Shown here one piece after another: positions 8,708 through 16,478 of a stretch of DNA of 64,000 nucleotides. The DNA comes from Halomarinibacterium sp034670265 (GTDB taxonomy: Bacteria > Bacteroidota > Bacteroidia > Flavobacteriales > Flavobacteriaceae): contig JAXMNU010000001.1 of the NCBI GenBank assembly GCA_034670265.1, forward strand, positions 558,001-622,000, given 5' to 3'. A model generated the notes under the pieces. That model saw only the letters and a list, made by a program, of their open reading frames with translations, did not search any database and had not been told where the DNA came from. Position 1 is the first letter of the stretch; each line of letters begins with the position of its first letter. The translations under genes were made by a program, and so were the position numbers.

Positions 8708-9535
8708 TTAAAAATTACAAAGCATATCTACCTCTTTAAGAATTCGTTCTTTTCGATTTTCAGAAATTCCCAAATGGTCTAAATAAAAATTATCTTTGTG
8801 TAGTTGTCTGCACAAAACAATATCCCTACTTAAAAGAAATGTCTTCTCTCTGTTAGTTAACAAGGTCGAAACTGTAATGGGATACAAACCAAGCCTATCA
8901 ATTCTATCCTTTAACCCGTCATTTTTTGGAAAATCCCAACTAAGCAAATACAATCCTGAACATATTCCAAAATCTAAGGCATCTTTTGTGAATTGCGTAT
9001 TGGTCACCACCCAGCCTTCGTTTGGGGTGTTTTTTCTTTTATATTGTATAATATCTTGATATCGTGAATGGATATAAAGAGGCACTTTTACATCACATTT
9101 TCTACTGGGATCGCTGTGGAATTTGCATTCGGCTACAATATGCTGTCCGTTTTTGTTTGCAACAACATCTACTTCATGACTTACACATTTTCCTTGCATG
9201 ACCTGACCCACTTTTACATCATATCCTGCATATTCTAACAAAGCACCTACAAAGCGTTCAAAAGGAAATCCTGTGGGGCCTAATTCATAAATCGCTCTTT
9301 TTAATTTGTATTTTGAAGCAAAAATGGATTTCTTTTTCTTCAGTAATGCAAAGGCACGGTTATAAATTTCTTTTGTTGAAATTCCTTGATACAACTCATC
9401 TCTAACCGTATCAATAATCTGTTGAATTGTTTTTTCATCAGATCCACTTCTTCGTAAAGAACTGCGAAGTTTTTCAATTGAAAATTTCACCACATTTCCT
9501 GAAGACTTAATAACATCAAAATTGGTTTCTTCCAT
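8708..9535 (-). CDS. ATP-cone domain fused to Mrr-type restriction endonuclease domain
   Basis: A 275-residue protein. Residues about 7-95 form an ATP-cone (VIKSSGNVVKFSIEKLRSSL at the start), the nucleotide-sensing domain of ribonucleotide reductases and NrdR. Residues about 105-180 resemble the Mrr-like PD-(D/E)xK core: FERFVGALLEYAGY, then HEVDVVA (Asp) and AECKF (ExK). No methylase, specificity subunit or helicase lies nearby, so it is not a classical restriction system. It sits 3 bp from both neighbours inside a stress operon. I infer a nuclease gated by ATP/dATP level. Target and effector are unknown. Confidence 0.8.
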   Translation of the reverse strand: MEETNFDVIKSSGNVVKFSIEKLRSSLRRSGSDEKTIQQIIDTVRDELYQGISTKEIYNRAFALLKKKKSIFASKYKLKRAIYELGPTGFPFERFVGALLEYAGYDVKVGQVMQGKCVSHEVDVVANKNGQHIVAECKFHSDPSRKCDVKVPLYIHSRYQDIIQYKRKNTPNEGWVVTNTQFTKDALDFGICSGLYLLSWDFPKNDGLKDRIDRLGLYPITVSTLLTNREKTFLLSRDIVLCRQLHKDNFYLDHLGISENRKERILKEVDMLCNF

Positions 9536-9538
9536 AGT

Positions 9539-10387
9539 TTAATTTCTAAAATCGTGTAATGCTAGTATGGGTATTTTTGCATTGAGTCCTAATTCCTTTA
9601 CTAGAGGTTTTGAAAATAGAGTCGAGAAAAAAGTGTGTTTTTTATTTATAAAAGCAACCATACCACTATCTCTACTTTGAATAAATAATTCTACACCCTC
9701 ATTGATGCTTTTACTTTCTATAAAATGAAAACTATACTCTAAAATTTCAAAGTATTCTTCGAGTAGTAGTTTATAGTTTAATTGCTCTTTATTTAAATTA
9801 TCCTCTTCCCCAATATGAAGGATTCTAATGGGAGCATTAGTGATTTTAGCAATATCAATTAAGTAAACTAACTCTCTCTTTTTAAAATGGGTTTTAAAAC
9901 TAGTAGGAAAAACAATTTCAGAAACTGAGGTATATATTGTCCCTTTAGGAATCGCCAAAACGGGGCAATTGCGTATTTTTTCCATCACAGTAACAGTATT
10001 ACTACCAAAAGAAATATTGATTGCATCTGTGCTACCTTTTGTACCCATCACGATCAAGCCAATGTCCTTTAATTCGACAATTTCCTTAAGAGCTACTATG
10101 AGGTCATTTTGTTGTGAAAGTGTTACATAGGAATGCATATCGCTTTCATCTCTAAATGAAAGACGTTGTAATATTTTTTTGAGCCCTTTTTCAGAATTCT
10201 CCCTAAATGTATCCACAAGACTCGCATCTAGTTGTGGTACCATAAGGTTGTCTGTTGCAAAATCTGCCAGACTGTACACGTTTAAAATATAAAACTCACA
10301 GGGTTCATTTTTAAATAAATCTACAGCATATGCAATGGCATCCCAAGCATTTCTAGAAAAATCTGTTGGAATTAAAACTTTTCTCAT
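9539..10387 (-). CDS. universal stress protein (tandem UspA domains)
   Basis: A 282-residue protein with two UspA-like domains. The first begins MRKVLIPTDFSRNAWDAIAY and keeps a GTKGSTD segment followed by FGSNT, the usual ATP/phosphate-binding signature. The second domain is divergent. It is the second gene in the operon, 10 bp downstream of another Usp gene and 3 bp upstream of the ATP-cone nuclease. Usp proteins act in the cytoplasm in survival under energy limitation or low oxygen; no specific partner can be read from the sequence. Confidence 0.9.
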   Translation of the reverse strand: MRKVLIPTDFSRNAWDAIAYAVDLFKNEPCEFYILNVYSLADFATDNLMVPQLDASLVDTFRENSEKGLKKILQRLSFRDESDMHSYVTLSQQNDLIVALKEIVELKDIGLIVMGTKGSTDAINISFGSNTVTVMEKIRNCPVLAIPKGTIYTSVSEIVFPTSFKTHFKKRELVYLIDIAKITNAPIRILHIGEEDNLNKEQLNYKLLLEEYFEILEYSFHFIESKSINEGVELFIQSRDSGMVAFINKKHTFFSTLFSKPLVKELGLNAKIPILALHDFRN

Positions 10388-10397
10388 AACATTGAAT

Positions 10398-11243
10398 TTA
10401 ATTTATAGGTAATAATAAATAAGGTATCTCCATTTTGTTACCTACTCTTTTTATAACAGGCTCTCTAAATATTTTGTTGATGATATTATGCTTTCGGTTT
10501 GCTAAAATGAGTAAATCCAATCTATTTTCTAAAGTGTGATTGGCTAAGGTTTTGGAAATACTCTCTTGGGTTTTTAAGTAATAAAAGTGAACTTTAAATT
10601 GATCTAAATTATTTTTAAACGCACTACGAATTTTTAGTTGTTGTTCGCTTAATTTTTCTTCTTGCCCTACGTAAAGAACCTCAAGTGTAGCATTAAAGTT
10701 TTTCAATAATTCTCTAACCGAAGCTATCTCTTGAAGATGAACTAAAGAACTAAAATCTGTAGCAAACCCAATACTTAAAGGCGCTTCGAACTTAAAAATA
10801 CTTGGTACTATTAATAGGGAGCTTCCTTTAATTTTATTTATCATTTTGGAAGTAGTACTTCCCATCAAGATATTTTCATCTGCAGTTCTTCCTTTCGTGC
10901 CCATTACTGTAAGTTCTATTCCTTCTTCTTCAATTAGTTTATTTACAGCGCGAAAAATTCCCATTCCTGTAGAAATAAAACGAAATGTGCTTTGTGTCTC
11001 TCCTAATTTTTGCTTTATAGCTTCTAAAAAACGGGTACCTTCTTTATTGGAATCGTCATAAAGCTTTTCCAATACCTTTTCAGACTTACCAATATCAATT
11101 CTACTCGTTAGATTTGAAGCTTCATTTTCAAAGGAATAGATTACAATAAATTCTACCTCTGCACTACCATATAGCTTTGCAGCATAGAAAAAGGCATCAC
11201 TAGCATTTTCTGAAAAATCTGTTGGGAGTAATATTTTTTTCAT
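10398..11243 (-). CDS. universal stress protein (tandem UspA domains)
   Basis: A 281-residue tandem Usp. It starts MKKILLPTDFSENASDAFFY. The loop is MGTKGRTADENILMGSTT, close to the canonical G-2x-G-9x-G(S/T), so the first domain probably binds ATP. The second domain lacks it. First gene of the operon usp-usp-(ATP-cone nuclease)-(beta-CASP RNase), driven by the operator-promoter at 11268-11310. Confidence 0.9.
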   Translation of the reverse strand: MKKILLPTDFSENASDAFFYAAKLYGSAEVEFIVIYSFENEASNLTSRIDIGKSEKVLEKLYDDSNKEGTRFLEAIKQKLGETQSTFRFISTGMGIFRAVNKLIEEEGIELTVMGTKGRTADENILMGSTTSKMINKIKGSSLLIVPSIFKFEAPLSIGFATDFSSLVHLQEIASVRELLKNFNATLEVLYVGQEEKLSEQQLKIRSAFKNNLDQFKVHFYYLKTQESISKTLANHTLENRLDLLILANRKHNIINKIFREPVIKRVGNKMEIPYLLLPIN

Positions 11244-11267
11244 TTTTTTTAAAATTTATAACTGTTT

Positions 11268-11310
11268 CAAACATATGAGTTACTAGGGTTAAAAAGAATG
11301 ATAATTGTCA
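11268..11310 (-). promoter_or_regulatory. Crp/Fnr-type operator plus -7 element of the usp-usp-nuclease-RNase operon
   Basis: TGATAATTGTCA at 11299-11310. The -7 element TATGTTTG, a perfect TAnnTTTG match, lies on the minus strand at 11275-11268. Centres are 33 bp apart. No -33 TTTG box is visible at the usual place, as expected if a class II activator replaces it. Confidence 0.78.
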
Positions 11311-11377
11311 GCACTCTAAAGTATTAGCAATAAATTAAGAGTGTTTCAGCTAGTGATTTTCTATATTTAAAATAAAA

Positions 11378-11599
11378 ATGAAAAAAATTGCAATCCCATT
11401 ATTAGTATTAACGACCCTAGTTTTATTAGTTACTGTTGTTTTCTCTGTTATGAATCTTGCTTTTGGTTGGATATTTGGTCTTACTATAGCAGGACAAACC
11501 CTACTACTTGTCACTGTATATAAAATACTTACAGATAGTTATACCACACAAAAAACCTTTGAAGATTTCTATGAAGATTTTCCTATTAGAAAAGAGTAA
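11378..11599 (+). CDS. small two-helix membrane protein
   Basis: A 73-residue hypothetical inner-membrane protein with two hydrophobic segments (about residues 5-24 and 27-48) and an acidic C-terminus (FEDFYEDFPIRKE). I do not recognise a family. A plausible constitutive -7 element TATATTTA lies at 11362-11369, and no TGA-N6-TCA site stands at the right distance, so it is probably not a regulon member. It converges on the Usp gene at 11603, with 3 bp between the stops. Confidence 0.65.
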   Translation: MKKIAIPLLVLTTLVLLVTVVFSVMNLAFGWIFGLTIAGQTLLLVTVYKILTDSYTTQKTFEDFYEDFPIRKE

Positions 11600-11602
11600 A
11601 TG

Positions 11603-12442
11603 CTATTCATGTAATACCAAAAAAGGAATCTTGGTGTGATAGCTAATTTTTGCGACTTTAGGTTTAAACAATAATCGCTGGAAGAAATTTAGATTTTTTC
11701 CAACCATGGCTATAATATTTATATCCATAGAATCGACAAACGTTTGTAAACCTGGCTCCAATTCTGGGCTTTGTATCCAATGAAAACTATGTGGCGTCCC
11801 TTGAAGTGCATCACTTAAATAATCCTTGTTTTTAATTTGTTCGGGTTCAAGATTTCCTCCTTTCCTAACCACACGTAGAATTTTAATGGTAGAAGCGTGA
11901 TATCTAGCAAAGGACTGAAGTGTTTTTAAGACTCTATTTTTATAGGGCATATTAAAATCTGTTGGAAAAGCAATGTTTGCTGGATTCTGAAAAGAAGCAT
12001 TTTCTGGCACGATTAAGGTAGGGCACTTTACTCGTGTTATTACAGCACCAGAATGGCTACCAAGGGTAACTTCTTTTAAACCCGAAGCACCTTTAGTACC
12101 CATCACTATTAAATCGATATCCCATTTCTTTGAAGCTTTCCGTATTCCTTCAACAAACAACGAATTTTCAAAATGAGTATGTAGTCTATGTTTATGGTTT
12201 GGAAAAATAAGTTCAATTCTTTCCTTTAAATCTGCCAACTTAGCTAAAGCCCCTTTGGATTGTGCCGCTGCAAAAGCAAGCCCATTTGTATAAAGGTCTT
12301 CATTTAAATCCTCTGCCATGCCTTGAAAACCCACATGTAAAAAATAAAAGTCTAAAGTTTCCCCTTTAAAAAAGGCAAAAGCATACTTAATCGCATTCCA
12401 CGAGTTTTCAGAAAAATCTGTTGGGACGAGTATTCGCTGCAT
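11603..12442 (-). CDS. universal stress protein (tandem UspA domains)
   Basis: A 279-residue protein beginning MQRILVPTDFSENSWNAIKY, with the loop GTKGASGLKEVTLGSHS in the first domain and a second divergent Usp domain ending KIPFLVLHE. A longer frame reaches back to 12478. That upstream start is excluded because the predicted -7 element (12461-12468) and transcription start (about 12457) lie downstream of it. The gene lies just after the two-component pair and has its own operator, so it looks like an adjacent target of that system. Confidence 0.9.
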   Translation of the reverse strand: MQRILVPTDFSENSWNAIKYAFAFFKGETLDFYFLHVGFQGMAEDLNEDLYTNGLAFAAAQSKGALAKLADLKERIELIFPNHKHRLHTHFENSLFVEGIRKASKKWDIDLIVMGTKGASGLKEVTLGSHSGAVITRVKCPTLIVPENASFQNPANIAFPTDFNMPYKNRVLKTLQSFARYHASTIKILRVVRKGGNLEPEQIKNKDYLSDALQGTPHSFHWIQSPELEPGLQTFVDSMDINIIAMVGKNLNFFQRLLFKPKVAKISYHTKIPFLVLHE

Positions 12443-12460
12443 ACTTTTTGCTTTCAAGTC

Positions 12461-12503
12461 CAAAAATAAAGTGGACAAGTAGCAGAAAGAATGATAAATA
12501 TCA
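12461..12503 (-). promoter_or_regulatory. Crp/Fnr-type operator plus -7 element upstream of usp 11603-12442
   Basis: Perfect palindrome TGATAAATATCA at 12492-12503, with -7 element TATTTTTG on the minus strand at 12468-12461. Centres are 33 bp apart. It sits directly downstream of the gene for the proposed regulator, and its core is identical to the ccoI site. Confidence 0.78.
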
Positions 12504-12514
12504 GGTTTATAGAA

Positions 12515-13564
12515 TTATTCCATTTTTTGAAGCGTGTCAATGTCCAAAACACGAATATTTCTGCCTTCAATTTCGATGAGTCCTTCTTTTTTGAAGCCAG
12601 AAAGGGTACGTATTAAACTCTCTGTTGCTATCCCAGCAACATTTGCCAAATCGTAACGAGAAATTTTAATACTCTCGTTGGGTTTTTTATTGAGAATTTT
12701 TACGAATTGCAAAATAGTCTGTGCCGTCTTTTTTCGAACAGAGCTATATGCCATTTGAAGTAATTGTTGCTTTATTTCGGATAAGTTTTCGGTAAGTACA
12801 TTCACCAACTCCAAAGTAACATCTTTACTTTTTCCTAAAATTTCTTTTAAATCTTGTTTAGAAATCGCAGCCACTTCAACCTCTTCAACCGCCGTTGCAG
12901 ATTCTTGATACGGCATATTTTCTTCAAAGGAAGTAAAGCCTAAAAAGTCGTCGGGTTTGTAAAGTGTGGTAATGAGTTCTTTACCGTTTTCATCCATTTT
13001 GTGGGTTTTCACAATTCCTTTCAGAATTAAATAGACGTTGTTGGAGTGCTGTCCTTCTGCATAAATTGTTTCTCCTTTTTCAAAATTTAAAATTTCACCG
13101 TTGTCATCAAAAAAGTTTTTTAACTCATTAAGGTTTCGTAAGGAATCTTCGGCACTATTTAAATCGATTTGATTATTGGCAACTTTTGAAAGTAATTCGG
13201 CTTTAGCCAATCTACTTTCTATGGCACTCATTAATTCTTCTTCTTCGTAGGGTTTAGTGAGATAATCATCTGCCCCAAGATCCATCCCTTTTCTAATTTC
13301 TTTATGTTCTGTCTTTGCAGATAAAAATATAAACGGAATATGTCTTGTTTTATCTTGTTGAGACAGCTTCTCTAATACTCCGTAACCATCTACTTCGGGC
13401 ATCATAATGTCACAAATAATAATATTGGGTATTGATTTTTCGGCTTTTTCAATTCCTAGTCTTCCATTGGGAGCAGTAATTACATTATACCCAGAAAGCT
13501 CGAGCAATTCTGCAGTATTTTCGCGTAAGGCGATATCGTCTTCAATGATTAGAATCGTGTTCAT
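12515..13564 (-). CDS. response regulator fused to Crp/Fnr-type transcription factor
   Basis: A 349-residue regulator. Residues 1-120 are a CheY-like receiver: acidic pocket IIEDD, phospho-acceptor Asp52 in CDIMMPEVDG, and Lys104 in LTKPY. A linker leads to a cyclic-nucleotide-binding-fold domain (about 145-250), a dimerisation helix (about 250-272) and a winged helix (about 275-345). The recognition helix has TESLIR, so Glu315 and Arg319 align with Crp Glu181 and Arg185, which read TGA half-sites. The only cysteine is Cys51, so an Fnr-type iron-sulphur sensor is ruled out and the signal presumably comes by phosphorylation from the kinase 4 bp upstream. Likely regulator of the TGA-N6-TCA sites. 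Confidence 0.9.
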   Translation of the reverse strand: MNTILIIEDDIALRENTAELLELSGYNVITAPNGRLGIEKAEKSIPNIIICDIMMPEVDGYGVLEKLSQQDKTRHIPFIFLSAKTEHKEIRKGMDLGADDYLTKPYEEEELMSAIESRLAKAELLSKVANNQIDLNSAEDSLRNLNELKNFFDDNGEILNFEKGETIYAEGQHSNNVYLILKGIVKTHKMDENGKELITTLYKPDDFLGFTSFEENMPYQESATAVEEVEVAAISKQDLKEILGKSKDVTLELVNVLTENLSEIKQQLLQMAYSSVRKKTAQTILQFVKILNKKPNESIKISRYDLANVAGIATESLIRTLSGFKKEGLIEIEGRNIRVLDIDTLQKME

Positions 13565-13568
13565 AAAA

Positions 13569-14792
13569 TTATTTTGACATTGGAATTTCTAGTGTAAAGG
13601 AACTTCCTTTATTTTCTTTGCTTTCAAAAGTAATATCTCCACCTAGGTTTTCCAAATGACTTTTAGCAATATTGAGACCAATACCCGTTCCTTGGTTAAG
13701 CAAAGCATTTTCAGCTCTAAAATATCGATTAAAAATAAATTTCTGTTCCTTCTTTGGAATGCCTATTCCTTGATCGATTATTGTTATTTTCAACCTTTTT
13801 TCTTTTTGAGAAACCTTCAAGTCTATCATGGTGTTTTCGGGAGAGTATTTAATGGCATTGTTTACCAAGTTTGTTAACACGAGTTCTAGCACTTTTTCGT
13901 CGAAGTTAATTTCTATGTCATCTATGCCTTCTGGGTAATTAATAATCTGCCCTTCTTTTAATAGCATATTGGCATTGTAAATTACCTCGTTAATAACTTT
14001 ACTCAGTGGAAACCGAGTGATTTTGTAATTTACTTTACCTGTCTCTAATCGCTCTACCGAAAGGAAATCATCCAAAATATTATTAAGATATTTTACCTTA
14101 CTGGAAATGGTTTTTATATGTTTTTCGCGTTTTTCTTGCTGTTCAGATGTGGTGTATTTGCCAATAAGGGATGTGGATGTTAGAATCCCGCTTAAAGGCG
14201 TTTTAAATTCGTGAGAAACCAGCGATAAAAACTTTGTTTTAAGTTCATTTAGCTCCCTTTCTTTTCTTAGGGATTCCTTTATTTTATTTTCGGCGTCCTT
14301 TCTTTTTTCAATTTCATTTTCTAACTGTTTTACAGAATTTTGTAGCTCTTGAGTGCGTTCATTTACCATTTGCTCAAGCTGATTGTTTAAATCTTTTAAT
14401 TCCTGCTCATGCTGTTTACGTAACGTAATGTCAATCACCAATGCCATGACATTTAATTCTCCGTTTGATTGGAAAGGTTTTAATCCTACTTCTAAAGGAA
14501 ACTGAGAACCATCTTTTCGAATACCATACAACTCTCTTCCTTGACCCATGATTCGCTTTTCTGAATTCTTCAAAAATGTTTTTACATGAGATGAGTGGTT
14601 GTGATGGTACCGCTGTGGAATTAGTATTTCTAAGGGTTGCCCAATTAATTCTTCCTTATTATAGCCAAAGAGTTGGGCCAAAGTTTCATTAAGGGTTACA
14701 ATTTTTTGCTTTGCATTTACGATAACAATTCCTTCCGAAATTGTTTCGGTTAAAAGGTCAAACAATCCTTTCTCTTTTCCGTAGAAATCCAT
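13569..14792 (-). CDS. PAS-domain sensor histidine kinase, possibly FixL-like
   Basis: A 407-residue cytoplasmic kinase without membrane segments. It has a PAS domain (about residues 10-125), a coiled coil (about 128-185), HisKA with the phospho-acceptor His194 in LVSHEFKTPL, and HATPase motifs (LTNLVNNAIKYSP, DQGIGIP, GTGIGLNIAK). In the PAS domain His66 and Arg86 are 20 residues apart and followed by GxRKDGxxFP. As I recall, this matches FixL proximal haem His200 and O2-contacting Arg220. Such residues also occur in PAS domains without haem, so haem binding is a hypothesis. A -7-like TACATTTG ends 4 bases before the ATG, so the mRNA could be nearly leaderless. Confidence 0.9.
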   Translation of the reverse strand: MDFYGKEKGLFDLLTETISEGIVIVNAKQKIVTLNETLAQLFGYNKEELIGQPLEILIPQRYHHNHSSHVKTFLKNSEKRIMGQGRELYGIRKDGSQFPLEVGLKPFQSNGELNVMALVIDITLRKQHEQELKDLNNQLEQMVNERTQELQNSVKQLENEIEKRKDAENKIKESLRKERELNELKTKFLSLVSHEFKTPLSGILTSTSLIGKYTTSEQQEKREKHIKTISSKVKYLNNILDDFLSVERLETGKVNYKITRFPLSKVINEVIYNANMLLKEGQIINYPEGIDDIEINFDEKVLELVLTNLVNNAIKYSPENTMIDLKVSQKEKRLKITIIDQGIGIPKKEQKFIFNRYFRAENALLNQGTGIGLNIAKSHLENLGGDITFESKENKGSSFTLEIPMSK

Positions 14793-14829
14793 TTCTCAAA
14801 TGTAGCCATTTTTATATAAAATTGAGAAC

Positions 14830-14872
14830 TGATTTAAATCATAAAAAAAACTATCAAGGAGTTTTAATTTTA
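14830..14872 (+). promoter_or_regulatory. Crp/Fnr-type operator plus -7 element of the 14894-17829 operon
   Basis: Perfect palindrome TGATTTAAATCA at 14830-14841, with -7-like TAATTTTA at 14865-14872 on the plus strand, the same octamer as upstream of ccoS. Centres are 33 bp apart and the start codon of the TerB-like gene follows 21 bases later. Towards the kinase gene on the other strand, the nearest -7 element (14797-14804) is 35 bp from the operator centre and nearly abuts the ATG, so autoregulation is possible but less well supported. Confidence 0.68.
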
Positions 14873-14893
14873 TCCTATTAAATATTAGCTATC

Positions 14894-15304
14894 ATGAGTG
14901 AACTAAATAATAACCAACTGCAATTCTATCAAAAAACAGGAGAACTGTTTTTCGCCATAGCGGCTGCAGATAAAGTGATACGGAAAAGTGAATATGAAAC
15001 GCTTCATAGAATGATTGTTTCAAATTGGAAAAACTTAGACGATTTTGAAGATGAATTTGGTGTGGATGCATCGTACCAAATGGAAATTGTTTTCGACTGG
15101 CTTGACTATGAAAGTCTTGATGCAGACACCTGTTTTGAAAGTTTTGCCGCTTTTTATAAAGAACACCCAAAACTCTTTTCTGAAAAAAGAAAAGAACTCA
15201 TTATTAAAACGGCTCACGCCATTGCTGGAGCTTTTGCTGGAAAAAATAAAAGCGAACTCATGATCTTGGGAAAACTACAAATTCTATTTAAAAAACAATT
15301 ATGA
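14894..15304 (+). CDS. TerB-like helical protein
   Basis: A 136-residue all-helical cytoplasmic protein. ELFFAIAAADKVIRKSEYETLH near the N-terminus and AHAIAGAFAGKNKSE near the C-terminus resemble the TerB/DjlA-type fold, in which acidic residues may bind a metal. The usual TerB acidic positions are only partly kept, so the function is open. First gene of a plus-strand operon. Its stop overlaps the next ATG by four bases (ATGA). It has a regulon-type promoter. Confidence 0.6.
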   Translation: MSELNNNQLQFYQKTGELFFAIAAADKVIRKSEYETLHRMIVSNWKNLDDFEDEFGVDASYQMEIVFDWLDYESLDADTCFESFAAFYKEHPKLFSEKRKELIIKTAHAIAGAFAGKNKSELMILGKLQILFKKQL

Positions 15305-16176
15305 AAAAGACACTATCACTCTTCATACTTCTTGTACTAGTTTTTGCATGTAAAAATGATACAAAGACTGAAGATTATCCTGTAATTGAAGGAACTGAGG
15401 ACAACGAAATAATTGATACTCTCAAAGTAACCCAAAGTGATAAAGATCTTCAAAACTTAGAAAAAATTGAAATAAAAAGAAAAGAACTCATTGAAAAACC
15501 AGACGAAAAAAAAGAGTTGGAAAAATTACTAGTCGACAAGGACTTTTTTAAAGAAACAGATTTTTATGTGCTGGACTTTCAATATCCGTACCTCAATCAA
15601 AATTTGAAACCAACTCACGTTAATTTTAACGAGCATATTTCAAAGAAATATCTCAATATTAAAGAAGTTGAAGCTCAAATTTTAGAAGATAAAGAATTAC
15701 TGTGCGACACCTTACGCATTCATCAAATTCGGGAAAAACGTATTGTAAATTACAAGATATATAATGTCAACGAGCAACTGGTAAGTGTGCTTTTTTATAA
15801 AGAAAATTACTATTCGGGAGCGATGCATCCTTCCTTTACATTTGATTGTTTAAATTTCGATTTGGAACGAGGGGTCTTTATGAAATACGAAGATTTTTTT
15901 AGTCAAGGATCCGAAGAAGAGCTCCGAAAAATAATAAATGAACTTATCTTTGAAAGAATTAAATCTGGAGATATGTTTTATGATTGCTGGGAAATTACTC
16001 AAGATGATTTTTTTAGATACAAAAACAATTTTGTAGTAGATGATAAATCGGTTGAATTTTATTTTGAAGATTGTGTTATTTGCCCAGCCTACACAGGAGA
16101 ATATTCCATTATCGTTCCTATTGAAAAACTAATGCCCGTATTACGACGTTATAATCTAAACCCACTTAAAGCCTAA
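15301..16176 (+). CDS. lipoprotein with DUF3298/DUF4163-like domain
   Basis: A 291-residue lipoprotein with a signal peptide and lipobox (LVFAC, Cys17), then a charged linker rich in Lys and Glu (about residues 30-85). The C-terminal two thirds contain VSVLFYKENYYSGAMHPS and a long segment on a response to 'YEDFF', typical of the DUF3298 family (RsiV-like ectodomain). In other bacteria such domains bind ligands at the cell surface; here no anti-sigma part is present. The ATG overlaps the previous stop and thioredoxin follows after 2 bp, so it is co-transcribed. Confidence 0.75.
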   Translation: MKKTLSLFILLVLVFACKNDTKTEDYPVIEGTEDNEIIDTLKVTQSDKDLQNLEKIEIKRKELIEKPDEKKELEKLLVDKDFFKETDFYVLDFQYPYLNQNLKPTHVNFNEHISKKYLNIKEVEAQILEDKELLCDTLRIHQIREKRIVNYKIYNVNEQLVSVLFYKENYYSGAMHPSFTFDCLNFDLERGVFMKYEDFFSQGSEEELRKIINELIFERIKSGDMFYDCWEITQDDFFRYKNNFVVDDKSVEFYFEDCVICPAYTGEYSIIVPIEKLMPVLRRYNLNPLKA

Positions 16177-16178
16177 TA

Positions 16179-16475
16179 ATGAGTAGTTTTAGTGAAATAA
16201 TTGCGTCGCAAAAATTAGTATTAGTCGATTTTTCAGCAGACTGGTGTGGCCCTTGTAAAATGCTGGCGCCGATTCTAAAGCAAGTAAAAGATGAAGTTGG
16301 CGATGCGATAAAAATTGTGAAAATTGATGTAGATAAAAATCAAGCATTGGCTTCAAAATATCAAGTCATGGGAGTTCCAACGTTACTACTTTATAAAGAC
16401 GGAGTTCAAGTTTGGCGTCAATCTGGAGTGCTTCAAAAACACGAATTGGTACAACTCATTCAAAGTCATTCTTAA
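16179..16475 (+). CDS. trxA: thioredoxin
   Basis: A 98-residue minimal thioredoxin with the canonical active site WCGPC (in VDFSADWCGPCKMLAPIL), cis-Pro loop MGVPTLLLYKDG, and no signal peptide, so cytoplasmic. It reduces protein disulfides with electrons from thioredoxin reductase, which is not in this window. It lies 2 bp after the lipoprotein gene and 3 bp before deoC. A genome of this type usually has another thioredoxin, so this may be the stress-associated copy; the symbol is given by family. Confidence 0.9.
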   Translation: MSSFSEIIASQKLVLVDFSADWCGPCKMLAPILKQVKDEVGDAIKIVKIDVDKNQALASKYQVMGVPTLLLYKDGVQVWRQSGVLQKHELVQLIQSHS

Positions 16476-16478
16476 ACC

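Noticed and set aside
8708..9535. ATP-cone protein as NrdR or ribonucleotide reductase
   Set aside because: No zinc ribbon of NrdR and no reductase barrel; the C-terminal part matches a PD-(D/E)xK core.
8708..9535. Classical restriction-modification system
   Set aside because: No methyltransferase, specificity or helicase gene is nearby.
11299..11378. Operator at 11299 as control of the small membrane protein gene at 11378
   Set aside because: No -7 element lies 33 bp away on the plus strand; its best -7 (11362-11369) is 61 bp from the operator centre.
14892..15170. Open frames antisense to the TerB-like gene
   Set aside because: They have no start signal and overlap fully with a gene that has a promoter and a coupled downstream gene; the same holds for other long antisense frames in the window.
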